Position numbers and translations under genes: made by a program. 42,594 bases of DNA from positions 1 through 42,594 of the forward strand of contig JADFWU010000024.1 in assembly GCA_015234045.1 (NCBI GenBank), written 5' to 3'. The DNA comes from Magnetococcales bacterium. GTDB taxonomy: Bacteria; Pseudomonadota; Magnetococcia; Magnetococcales; JADFWU01. Positions within the stretch are counted from its first letter, which is position 1. Each line of letters begins with the position of its first letter. The notes under the pieces were generated by a model. It was not told the DNA's origin and made no database searches. It was given only the letters and a program-made list of their open reading frames with translations. Shown piece after piece: positions 34,148 to 42,150 of the stretch.

Positions 34148-35246
34148 ATTTCCTAATCATGGTGCTACAGAGGGTGTAAAACCTATCGCGCTGATCAAGT
34201 GACAGATCAATCGTAAGCACATAAAGTGGAAGGTCAGACTGCCATTCAATTTTGACTGCATCCTTTTCGGTGCAGACAAGAAAATCAGCGCCAGCCGCTT
34301 GTGCATGCTGCTCAAGTCGGCTGAGATCATTTTTATTGAAGTTGTGATGGTCGGTAAATGAGAGGGTGTCGGCGAGAGGGATTTGCTGTTGTTGAAGGGT
34401 TTTCCAAAATACTTCTGGTGATGCGAGACCGCAAAAGGCAAGGCCTGTGCCCTTTGGGGCACTGTTCATTTTATGATTTTGTCCTGATTTGCGCTGGTAC
34501 CAGTGGCTGGGCTTGTGAAGGGCTTGAAATATCGGTGTTGACGGTGTGATCCAGGCAGAGATCTGCTTTTTTGCCTGTGCAAAACGCTGTTCTGACGGAC
34601 ATCGGGTGAAAATGATGATGTCGGCCCGTTTTGACGCGCTGGGAAACTCTCGGAGTAAACCGGCAGGCAGTAGACGGCCATTTGCCAGTGGATGCGAAGC
34701 GTCCATCAATAGAATATTGATGTCTCGATCCACCGCCAGATGCTGATAGGCATCATCCAATAGAATGATGTCCACATCAAATTGATCAACAGCCGCTTGG
34801 ATCACTGCGGAACGTTTTGGACCGGTCAATACAGGTACTGTGGGAAGGCGGTCTGCCAATAGGCAGGCTTCATCCGCTGCCTCGGGTGGTGATATCAGCC
34901 GTTTTTCACCATCGGAAACCACAGTGATTGCCGCTTTGGAACCTTGACCATATCCGCGACTGATAATGACCGGCTTTAATCCCATCTCCAACAACAGCGA
35001 TGCCATGAAGGCAGTCATCGGTGTTTTCCCGGTGCCGCCGGTGGTCAGGTTGCCGATGCTGATTACAGGGCGGGGAGGGTGATAACGCTCAAGCCAGTTA
35101 TGGGCGTAGCCAAATGCACGGATTTTCTGTATCAATCCATGTAGCTGTCCGAGTGGGCCGAGTAGGGCGAACAGGCTTTTTTCTGCCCATGTGCTTGGTG
35201 TCCTGCGTCCATCAAGCAGAGGGAGCAGTGCGTTAAAGCGGCTCAT
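34146..35246 (-). CDS. lpxK: Tetraacyldisaccharide 4'-kinase LpxK
   Basis: A 366-residue inner-membrane lipid A kinase that phosphorylates the tetraacyldisaccharide. The conserved VISIGNLTTGGTGKTPM carries the Walker A motif near residue 70, and VISRGYGQGSKA and the LLDDAYQHLAVDRDINILL block confirm the family. An N-terminal amphipathic helix (WAEKSLFALLGPLGQLHGLI) fits peripheral membrane insertion. Its start overlaps the waaA stop by 14 bases, giving a waaA-lpxK operon. Length is typical. Confidence 0.95.
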   Translation of the reverse strand: MSRFNALLPLLDGRRTPSTWAEKSLFALLGPLGQLHGLIQKIRAFGYAHNWLERYHPPRPVISIGNLTTGGTGKTPMTAFMASLLLEMGLKPVIISRGYGQGSKAAITVVSDGEKRLISPPEAADEACLLADRLPTVPVLTGPKRSAVIQAAVDQFDVDIILLDDAYQHLAVDRDINILLMDASHPLANGRLLPAGLLREFPSASKRADIIIFTRCPSEQRFAQAKKQISAWITPSTPIFQALHKPSHWYQRKSGQNHKMNSAPKGTGLAFCGLASPEVFWKTLQQQQIPLADTLSFTDHHNFNKNDLSRLEQHAQAAGADFLVCTEKDAVKIEWQSDLPLYVLTIDLSLDQRDRFYTLCSTMIRK

Positions 35247-36537
35247 GGGTCGTGGCCTGGCCGTTTCGAATCAGCGGTAGAAGAATGGCGAGTGTATTGG
35301 TTAACGAGCCTGAGTTATCCAGGACGACCTGTCTGGCGCGGTTGCCCATTTGGGTGCGTTGTTCGGGATTTTTGATGAGTTCTACGAGTTTTTCTGACAG
35401 AGCGTTACTATCCTCGACTTGGAAGCAGGCTTGATTCTCCTTGAGCTGTGTGACGGCTTCTCGGAAATTCATAGTATGGGGTCCAAATATGGGCGGAATC
35501 GACCAGGCAGCCGGTTCGAGCATGTTTTGTCCGCCATGCGGGATTAAGGTGCCGCCGATAAAGACCGCGTCAGCATGGCTGTAAAGCCGGCCTAACCAGC
35601 CTACATCATCCACAAGAAGTAGATCACTGGTCCATTGACCCTGAGTTTCAGAAAACCGACTGAACGAAAGAGCGCTCTTTTCAATAGCGTGTGCAACCGT
35701 ATCTGCGCGTTCTGGATGGCGTGGTACCAGGATCATTCTGAGACCAACTATCTGCTGGGATGCCGCGTGGTGAACCTTGAGTAGTTGTTCTTCCTCTCCA
35801 GGGTGGGTGCTGGCTGCCAGCCAGACAGGTCTGTTTCCCGGAGGGCCGATCTGTTTGGTCAGTGCATCCATGGACTTAGAACTGGGTTTCTGTGCAGCTT
35901 GATCATATTTTATGTTGCCTGTATGGCTGATGCGATCCGCTGGAATACCTAGACGGTGCATGCGTTGGGCATCTTCCTGGCTCTGCATGCAGAAGTGGTG
36001 AAAAGCGTTGAGCGTTGGTCTTAGTAAATGACGCAACCGATAGTAGCCTTTGAAAGAGCGATCAGACAGGCGGCCGTTGACCATAACGGTTGGGATGTTA
36101 TCTCGTTTCAATTGGTACAATAGAGAGGGCCAGATCTCAGTCTCCATGATGATGACCAGACTCGGGCGTAGTTGTCGAACAATACGGGCTGTCATCCAGG
36201 AAAAATCCAGTGGTAAATAGAGGGTTTGATCTGCCTCAAGAATTTTCTCACGAGCAATCTTTTGTCCGGTGCGTGTCACTGTTGACAGCGCGATGCGATG
36301 ATCTGGAAAACGGTGTGCAATTGCCTGAATTAGGGGACGAGCGGCCAGCGTCTCACCCACTGAAACTGCATGAATCCATATCATAGGATGATCAGGAGAG
36401 CCGCGCAGTGTAGGTAGATCCAGAGAAAGACGGCGGCGGATCGTGCCGCGATACTTTGGATTGTATGCCCGCTTGATCCAAAACGGTAAGCCGATGATAA
36501 GCACCAGAGTTAGAACAATATTATAGAGTAAAATCAT
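35233..36537 (-). CDS. waaA: Kdo transferase WaaA
   Basis: A 434-residue glycosyltransferase that adds Kdo to lipid A in the inner membrane. It has an N-terminal membrane helix (YNIVLTLVLIIGLPFWI), then the family's IHAVSVGETLAARPLI, the ALSTVTRTGQKIA block, and the GT-B C-terminal half with WLAASTHPGEEEQL and GGTLIPHGGQNMLEPAAW. Whether it adds one or two Kdo residues cannot be read from the sequence. Its operon partner lpxK follows. Confidence 0.95.
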   Translation of the reverse strand: MILLYNIVLTLVLIIGLPFWIKRAYNPKYRGTIRRRLSLDLPTLRGSPDHPMIWIHAVSVGETLAARPLIQAIAHRFPDHRIALSTVTRTGQKIAREKILEADQTLYLPLDFSWMTARIVRQLRPSLVIIMETEIWPSLLYQLKRDNIPTVMVNGRLSDRSFKGYYRLRHLLRPTLNAFHHFCMQSQEDAQRMHRLGIPADRISHTGNIKYDQAAQKPSSKSMDALTKQIGPPGNRPVWLAASTHPGEEEQLLKVHHAASQQIVGLRMILVPRHPERADTVAHAIEKSALSFSRFSETQGQWTSDLLLVDDVGWLGRLYSHADAVFIGGTLIPHGGQNMLEPAAWSIPPIFGPHTMNFREAVTQLKENQACFQVEDSNALSEKLVELIKNPEQRTQMGNRARQVVLDNSGSLTNTLAILLPLIRNGQATTHEPL

Positions 36538-36728
36538 GGTGACTGTGTGTCACTCCTGGTGTGTGTTCACGGATTAGAAATTGCAAAAAAATGGATGATT
36601 CGTTTCACTCACTATACGGAACAGCCAAGCGCGTATGAAGGATTTACCGAAATGATCTGTTCAGTTTGACAAAATGGCAGGTATAATTTCAACTGAGAGA
36701 TGTTTTTCCTAGATTTGACAGAGGGTTG

Positions 36729-36755
36729 CATTGTATTTCCTAAGAAAATACAATG
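36729..36755 (+). repeat. 10-bp inverted repeat upstream of pgpA
   Basis: CATTGTATTT (36729-36738) and AAATACAATG (36746-36755) pair perfectly over a 7-base loop, 34 bases before the pgpA start. It could be an operator or a small terminator. The repeat is in a 252-base region between divergent waaA and pgpA. Confidence 0.7.
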
Positions 36756-36789
36756 ACTCTTTTGCCTAACATGGGATTCAGTAAATAAA

Positions 36790-37290
36790 ATGACAGCGCA
36801 ACGCACATCACCAACAACGATATTGGCGCTCATTGTGGCGACAATGGGTGGTGCTGGTCTGTTTCCAAAAGCGCCGGGAACCATGGGTACATTGGTCACG
36901 GTGCCATTATTCATGCTACTGGCTGTACAGGGCGGCATGTGGGCGGTGATCGGTGTGATGGTATTGCTCACACTGGTGGGAGTATGGGCAACGCAACGGG
37001 CGTGCACATATTGGGGCGCGAAAGATCCGGGTAAAGTCGTGGTGGATGAAGCGGTTGGCTATCTGTTGACAGTCTTTTGGTTGCCGCCAGATTGGGTGTG
37101 GGCAATGGTTGGTTTTGCACTGTTTCGCGTTTTTGATATTGCAAAACCCGGTCTTGTTGGATGGGCCGACACACGCATTCCCGGTGCTTGGGGTGTTATG
37201 ATAGACGATTTGGTGGCGGGCCTCTATGCGGGTGTGTCACTGGCTGTGTTATATGGAATCAGTATCTACATGGGATGGATTCAGGGATGA
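36790..37290 (+). CDS. pgpA: Phosphatidylglycerophosphatase A
   Basis: A 166-residue inner-membrane phosphatase of phosphatidylglycerol synthesis. Family motifs are GLFPKAPGTMGTLV, KVVVDEAVGYLL, FRVFDIAKPGLVGWAD and GAWGVMIDDLVAGLYAG. Three or four membrane helices are predicted. It overlaps cinA by ATGA (stop 37290, start 37287), so the two genes are coupled. The order pgpA-cinA is common in Proteobacteria. Confidence 0.95.
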   Translation: MTAQRTSPTTILALIVATMGGAGLFPKAPGTMGTLVTVPLFMLLAVQGGMWAVIGVMVLLTLVGVWATQRACTYWGAKDPGKVVVDEAVGYLLTVFWLPPDWVWAMVGFALFRVFDIAKPGLVGWADTRIPGAWGVMIDDLVAGLYAGVSLAVLYGISIYMGWIQG

Positions 37291-38402
37291 AGTGTTTATT
37301 GGTTGTTCCTCGGTGGAATGAACTTGAAAGTTTGATGCCGTTTTCCGGGCGGCCTCATCTGGATCTGACTTTGCAACAGTTGGGTGTCAATCAGCTGGAT
37401 GTGGTAGAGGTCGATCCTGATGATCCTTTTGATCCGTTTGAGACAGATCCTGAGTATCGTTTGATTCTTGTTGAAGGTGAGCGGGGCAGCCGTCTACGGC
37501 GTTCTGTGCTCTCCAATCTGGATATCATGCTTTGGGTGGATGATAGTAGCTCGGATCGACTACGGGTGGGTGGTGGTCGGCCATTGCTCAATAGTTTGGG
37601 TGAGGCAGTAGGCTTTGTTATAAATCGTCAGAATCGGTTGGTGGCATTGTGTGAAGAACCGATCTGGAATGATCAGGATGGTCTTAAACAACTCCTTGAT
37701 GCACTGCTATATGATGGTGCAAACCTGCGTTCAACACGCTTCAATTGTTGGATGGTAGAGGACGGTGTAGACCTGAAACCCTCGGATATTTGGGATACAG
37801 CACCCAGTATGTATGGCCGTTTGCGTTATCTGCCAGACGGTGACGCAGCCGTTGTTTTCCCTGCAAATACCAATGCTGAATTGGCTATACGGACACGTGA
37901 ACAGCTGGGTGATCGGCTTTACTCAGAGCACCCTGTCGCGATTGAATCACTGCTTCAAAAACAGCTTACTGATGCCAATATGACCATTGCTGTCGCTGAA
38001 TCCTGTACTGCGGGATTGGTTATGGCGCGTCTTTCCGCATTACCGGGAAGCAGTGCCTACCTTAAAGGTGGATATGTTACCTACAGTAATGATCTTAAAA
38101 TGGATTTAAACCCTGGTATTGGGGCTCTCATCACTGCCTGTGGTGCGGTGAGCTCTGAAGTGGCAATGGCTATGGCAAATGGTGCTCGGCGTAAGTCAGA
38201 GGCTGATATGGCGGTAGCCATTACCGGGATTGCTGGTCCTGGTGGTGGTTCGGCAGAAAAACCAGTCGGCACTGTCTATCTTGCCGCTGTACATATCAAT
38301 GGCAATGTCCTGGAAGAGAAGAAGCTTTACAGGGGGAGTCGAGACCGAGTACGGTTTCAAGCCAGTCAGACAGCGCTTCATATGCTGCGCAGGTTGTTAT
38401 AG
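37287..38402 (+). CDS. CinA-family protein with non-standard N-terminal half
   Basis: A 371-residue protein. The C-terminal ~165 residues are a PncC-type CinA domain that deamidates NMN, with AVAESCTAGLVMARLSALPG, GGYVTYSNDLKMDL and ITGIAGPGGGSAEKPVGTVY. The canonical motif is AESCTGGL; here the second glycine after Thr is Ala. The N-terminal ~205 residues do not show the usual MoaB/MogA-like CinA domain motifs. They include the stretch VPRWNELESLMPFSGRPHLD and an acidic DPDDPFDPFETDPE region. The linker ANTNAELAIRTREQLGDRLY still resembles CinA. The start ATG 37287 overlaps the pgpA stop. It may be a degenerate or replaced COG1058 domain. Confidence 0.8.
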   Translation: MKCLLVVPRWNELESLMPFSGRPHLDLTLQQLGVNQLDVVEVDPDDPFDPFETDPEYRLILVEGERGSRLRRSVLSNLDIMLWVDDSSSDRLRVGGGRPLLNSLGEAVGFVINRQNRLVALCEEPIWNDQDGLKQLLDALLYDGANLRSTRFNCWMVEDGVDLKPSDIWDTAPSMYGRLRYLPDGDAAVVFPANTNAELAIRTREQLGDRLYSEHPVAIESLLQKQLTDANMTIAVAESCTAGLVMARLSALPGSSAYLKGGYVTYSNDLKMDLNPGIGALITACGAVSSEVAMAMANGARRKSEADMAVAITGIAGPGGGSAEKPVGTVYLAAVHINGNVLEEKKLYRGSRDRVRFQASQTALHMLRRLL

Positions 38403-38451
38403 ACTGGCCGGATATCTTGATCGCGTGCCCTCTTTTCAGGTTTGATAAATC

Positions 38452-39588
38452 GTGAGAAAGTTGCTTTTCATCCTCTCGGCGCTATTGGCACAGCCATTCT
38501 CTATTGGCTATGCACAGACAGGCACGCCGCTGAAACTGGAAATGGAAACACAGCTCAGTGAAAAGACGGCACGTCTGCCTTTGAGAACATGGATGCAACC
38601 CCAGCCTGGTGAAGAGATCATTGGACCTGGGTTGGTGCCGCATGTAATGAATACCGGTGATCATATCGTTGAATTAGCACGTATTTTTGATCTGGGTTTT
38701 TATGAATTGGTGGACGCTAATCCAGATGTCAATCCGTGGGTGCCGATCAAAGGAACACGGTTACAGGTTTCTCAATCCTGGATTTTGCCGAACCCATTGA
38801 CGGTTTCAGAAAAATCCACCAAAGCGGCAAACAAAGCAGGCCGTGTTGATAATAATAAACATGGCACCTTGATCATCAATCTGGCGGAGCGTCGGCTCTA
38901 TTACCGTAATAAAGCTGGCAGTGTGGCCACTTTTCCGGTAGGCATTGGTCGTGCGGGTTATGCAACGCCTAAAGGCTATGGCAAGATCGTCCGCAAGCAA
39001 GCCGCGCCAACATGGTATGTGCCACAATCCATTCTTGATGAGCGGCCAGAGCAAGAGCCTATTGTGCCACCAGGGCCAGAAAATCCATTAGGCACTCATG
39101 CCCTATACCTCTCTATTCCTGGCTATCTCATCCACGGAACCAATAAGCCTTATGGCATTGGTCGCCGAGTGAGTCACGGCTGTATCCGTCTTTATCCTGA
39201 AGATATTCTTTGGTTGTTTGATCACGCTTATCCCGGTGACAAGGTGATGATTGTCGAAGAGCCGGTCAAAGCGGGTTGGCGGGATGGTCTGCTCTATCTG
39301 GAAGTGCATCCGGTTTTGGAAGAGAGTATGGGGAGTGTGGATTGGCGTGAGTTGGCTTTTCAGGTAGTCAATCAAGCTTTGGCACGCTATCCAAGCCAGA
39401 GTGTCCAGTTGGATTGGAATAAAGTGGATCAGATGATTGTCAAACCCAACGGTGTACCGCAGGTGGTTGGTAAGCCAGTGGTTCGACCTAATCAGACAGG
39501 TTTGAAAATAGATTGGCGATTAAGAAAGCAGCCGGATGCCGCTAAAAAGAGCACAACGACTGAGAAAAAGGCGATTCAGGCAGAGTGA
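38452..39588 (+). CDS. L,D-transpeptidase (YkuD family, LysM-like N-terminus)
   Basis: A 378-residue periplasmic enzyme that forms 3-3 cross-links or attaches proteins to peptidoglycan. The N-terminal signal peptide spans residues 1-22 (cleavage near GYAQ). A LysM-like stretch follows (HVMNTGDHIVELARIFDLGF). The YkuD domain runs from LIINLAERRLYYRNK with the catalytic motif HGTNKPYGIGRRVSHGCIRL; Cys244 is the nucleophile. The start is GTG 38452. The C-terminal ~90 residues are a lineage-specific extension ending in a basic tail. It is convergent with a coiled-coil lipoprotein gene, which could be its attachment substrate (inference). Confidence 0.93.
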   Translation: MRKLLFILSALLAQPFSIGYAQTGTPLKLEMETQLSEKTARLPLRTWMQPQPGEEIIGPGLVPHVMNTGDHIVELARIFDLGFYELVDANPDVNPWVPIKGTRLQVSQSWILPNPLTVSEKSTKAANKAGRVDNNKHGTLIINLAERRLYYRNKAGSVATFPVGIGRAGYATPKGYGKIVRKQAAPTWYVPQSILDERPEQEPIVPPGPENPLGTHALYLSIPGYLIHGTNKPYGIGRRVSHGCIRLYPEDILWLFDHAYPGDKVMIVEEPVKAGWRDGLLYLEVHPVLEESMGSVDWRELAFQVVNQALARYPSQSVQLDWNKVDQMIVKPNGVPQVVGKPVVRPNQTGLKIDWRLRKQPDAAKKSTTTEKKAIQAE

Positions 39589-39608
39589 ATTTGACAAAAA
39601 AGAATAAA

Positions 39609-39665
39609 AAAAGCCGATGAACAGTCGATGCCCTATTTTGAGGGCAAAGAGATTCATCGGCTTTT
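39609..39665. terminator. Bidirectional terminator between the L,D-transpeptidase and lipoprotein genes
   Basis: AAAAGCCGATGAA (39609-39621) pairs with TTCATCGGCTTTT (39653-39665). The A-run and T-run at the two ends give U-tracts in both directions. A nested small hairpin (GCCC 39630-39633 with GGGC 39642-39645) lies in the loop. Confidence 0.85.
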
Positions 39666-39684
39666 AGAAAGACGCTATTCGCGT

Positions 39685-40011
39685 TTACTTGTACTGTTTG
39701 GCTTCGAACTCTTCGTTCTTTTTCTGCATTTCTGCATGAGACATTCTCTGCTCTTCAGCACGTTGGCGTTCCAGACGGGCACGCTCTTCTTCAATGCGGG
39801 CGCGTTCACGCTCTTCAGCTTCCATACGAGCCTGCTCAGCTTCTGCGCGGGCTTTTTTTTCTGCTTCCATTGCAGCGTCGTTATCTGCCGGTGCGGCAGC
39901 GGTGGCCTGGGGTTCATTTTCATTCGCTGAATCGCTGGCACAACCACTCAAAACACCGCCCATCAAACCCGCTGCAACAACGGCAGCTAACAGGGAGTTC
40001 AGTCTGGACAT
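39685..40011 (-). CDS. Coiled-coil lipoprotein
   Basis: A 108-residue lipoprotein. Signal peptide MSRLNSLLAAVVAAGLMGG is followed by the lipobox VLSGC, so Cys24 is probably lipidated. An Ala/Asn-rich linker follows, then a ~60-residue highly charged helix with repeated Arg/Glu/Ala (EEERARLERQRAEEQRMSH) predicted to form a coiled coil, and a short Lys-rich end KQYK. It resembles Lpp in layout, including the C-terminal Tyr-Lys, but has no Lpp sequence signature. The start is ATG 40011, with GAGGAGAAAA upstream; a further in-frame ATG at 40050 would add 13 residues before the signal peptide. It lies opposite an L,D-transpeptidase gene. Confidence 0.88.
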   Translation of the reverse strand: MSRLNSLLAAVVAAGLMGGVLSGCASDSANENEPQATAAAPADNDAAMEAEKKARAEAEQARMEAEERERARIEEERARLERQRAEEQRMSHAEMQKKNEEFEAKQYK

Positions 40012-40286
40012 GGTGGTTTTCTCCTCTTTGGTATTATGTAGAACGTTCATTAATTAACGCATTTTAGATCGGAATAGATGCAAAACGCATAGATCCGAAC
40101 AGACGAAATTTTGACATAACAAGGAAAACCGAATGAAAAAAGGATCAATTTTCCAAATACTGAGTCTATACCAAGCATAATGCATGCCAAGAAAGACGAT
40201 GTGTTTTTTTATCTCAAATACGATAAAGCAGTCACCAATTATGCAGCCTTCACACTGAAAAGGAAAGCAAACCGTGCCACTTAATA

Positions 40287-40844
40287 TCATGAATCGCTAA
40301 AAAACCGCAAGAGACCACGCCGGGATACGGGTTTTTTCAGGTGGGCAGAGAGGGATTGCCCAGGTATTCGGGGCGCTTTTCGATTTAATGCGGCGTTAAA
40401 TGCCTCTTCAGCGGTATTAAACGCCATTACTGAGGGCAACAGCGTTTCGATAAAGTGGTGGCCGGGTTCCGGCTCCCATGCCACAGTGACAGGAATTTTA
40501 CGGGTTTCGTCAATCAACAGGCATCCCTGACCGCTTTCAATGAGTCCGCTTTCATCTTTGCTCAGCGGATAGGCACTCTCAATGAAAGGTAACGGTTCGG
40601 CAGGGTTATTCCAAAAAATCCGTTCTACTGCCCATGGTGTGATCAGGATGGCGGAAATGAGTTTGGATGTGTCTCCGGAATCCTCCATACGAACGATGAC
40701 GCTTATTTTGGGATTGAATGTTGTTTCATTGTAGCGTTCATGGGCCAGTCGATCAGCAGCCACCTGAATGGCCACCGGATCTGGCCAACGACAATCCCAG
40801 CTGTCGATATCTTCTTCAGTGGGGCGATAGGGATCCGGGACCAT
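40287..40844 (-). CDS. HybE-like [NiFe]-hydrogenase chaperone family protein (tentative)
   Basis: A 185-residue soluble protein. The middle contains ISAILITPWAVERIFWNN, which resembles the 'LITPW' core of the HybE/hydrogenase assembly chaperone family. The surrounding blocks (PRSAYPLS-like and VMAFNTAEEAFNAAL) are consistent with it, but the match is short. No hydrogenase gene is in the window. The start is ATG 40844 with GAGAGA upstream. It follows thiS-thiG by 45 bases on the same strand, suggesting co-transcription. Family assignment is tentative; it could be an unrelated conserved protein. Confidence 0.6.
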   Translation of the reverse strand: MVPDPYRPTEEDIDSWDCRWPDPVAIQVAADRLAHERYNETTFNPKISVIVRMEDSGDTSKLISAILITPWAVERIFWNNPAEPLPFIESAYPLSKDESGLIESGQGCLLIDETRKIPVTVAWEPEPGHHFIETLLPSVMAFNTAEEAFNAALNRKAPRIPGQSLSAHLKKPVSRRGLLRFFSDS

Positions 40845-40889
40845 GATGGCGTTCTCTCTCTCAATTGACAGAAAATTGGCTGGTAAATT

Positions 40890-41873
40890 CTAAAAGAAAG
40901 TACCATCCAAAGGACTGGATGCCGTTGCATACAGCTTGGCAGGGATTCGGCCAGACAAAAAGGCTTCACGACCTGCAATCACCGCATGCTTCATGGCACT
41001 GGCCATAAGGATTGGATTCTTTGCGTCAGCAATGGCAGTGTTCATCAGCACACCATCACAACCCAGTTCCATGGCAATGGCTGCGTCAGAGGCGGTACCC
41101 ACACCGGCATCAACAAGAATCGGCACATTGGCCTGTTCGATGATGATACGGATCGTGTAGGGATTGCATACACCCAATCCAGAACCAATCGGCGCGGCCA
41201 ATGGCATCACTGCCACGCAGCCCATATCCTCATACCGTTTGCACATGTAGGGATCATCAGTGGTATAAACCATCACTTTAAACCCTTCTTTAATAAGGGT
41301 TTCAGCGGCCTTGAGGCTTTCTACATTATTGGGCCAGAGATATTTAGGATCGGATAGAACTTCCAACTTAACCAGATCCCAACCACCGGCTTCCCGTGCC
41401 AAACGCAGGGTGCGAACGGCATCATCTGCGGTGAAACATCCGGCAGTGTTGGGTAGATAGGTGTATTTCTTGGGGTCAACATAGTCGGTCAGCATCGGCG
41501 CTTTTGGATCACTGACATTAACCCGACGCACCGCTACTGTGACAATCTCAGCACCAGAAGCTTCTATGGCTTCAGCGGTCTCTTCGAAATCTTTATACTT
41601 TCCTGTGCCTACCAATAGACGACTGTTGAACGTTTGCCCGCCGACCACTAAAGGATCAGCTGAAGGCGTGGATGATCCGCCACCAATGAAATGAACCACT
41701 TCGATACGATCTCCTTCTTGTAGTTGAATCTGGCTATATGTATCACGGGAAACCACTTCCAAGTTGCGTTCTACCGCAACACGAGCGGGATCAAATTCCA
41801 AACCAGTGAGCAATTGAGTAATGGTCGCTTGGTCTGGCGCTGTATGGGATTCACCGTTAAGCTGAATTTTCAT
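40890..41873 (-). CDS. ThiS-ThiG fusion (sulfur carrier/thiazole synthase)
   Basis: A 327-residue fusion. Residues 1-66 are a ThiS ubiquitin-like fold ending in [13 protein letters not shown]. Residues ~76-327 are ThiG, which makes the thiazole ring from DXP, dehydroglycine and ThiS thiocarboxylate. Lys169 in [10 protein letters not shown] is the probable DXP Schiff base residue; the phosphate site is GVGTASDAA and ILVDAG. The ThiS glycine end is internal, joined by a Ser/Thr/Pro linker (SSTPSADP). Normal ThiS needs a free C-terminal Gly-Gly. No TPP riboswitch motif was found upstream. Other thiamine genes are not in the window. Confidence 0.94.
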   Translation of the reverse strand: MKIQLNGESHTAPDQATITQLLTGLEFDPARVAVERNLEVVSRDTYSQIQLQEGDRIEVVHFIGGGSSTPSADPLVVGGQTFNSRLLVGTGKYKDFEETAEAIEASGAEIVTVAVRRVNVSDPKAPMLTDYVDPKKYTYLPNTAGCFTADDAVRTLRLAREAGGWDLVKLEVLSDPKYLWPNNVESLKAAETLIKEGFKVMVYTTDDPYMCKRYEDMGCVAVMPLAAPIGSGLGVCNPYTIRIIIEQANVPILVDAGVGTASDAAIAMELGCDGVLMNTAIADAKNPILMASAMKHAVIAGREAFLSGRIPAKLYATASSPLDGTFF

Positions 41874-41973
41874 TCTGACCTCTTTGAAGGCAGTTGGGAC
41901 GGTATCCTGTGTGACTGATACACTCTATTTTTTCGCTATTGGGGGTTGGTAATCAAGTGTTTGGTTACAGTAA

Positions 41974-42015
41974 AAATTGATTGCTACCCTTGAATTTGGC
42001 AAAATCAATCAATTT
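41974..42015 (+). repeat. 10-bp inverted repeat in the thiS-thiG upstream region
   Basis: AAATTGATTG (41974-41983) pairs exactly with CAATCAATTT (42006-42015) over a 22-base loop. It lies in the 277-base region between divergent thiS-thiG and the acidic repeat gene, so it could be an operator. AT-rich. Confidence 0.6.
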
Positions 42016-42150
42016 CAGGATGAAAAACAGGCTCTAACATTTTTTTGTAGTGAGCGTGATTTCAGTCTCGGAGTGTACCAATAACTGGTATGTAAATGGT
42101 ATTCCGATGCTATTGTTGCAGTGATTTTATTCTAAGGATGGGTGTCGGCC

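Noticed and set aside
40054-40290. 78-residue minus-strand frame upstream of the lipoprotein gene
   Set aside because: Cys/Phe-rich, no convincing ribosome binding site and no family; the region is better read as the lipoprotein upstream region.
41874-42150. TPP riboswitch upstream of thiS-thiG
   Set aside because: The conserved CTGAGA and ACCTGATCTGG elements are not present on the minus strand.
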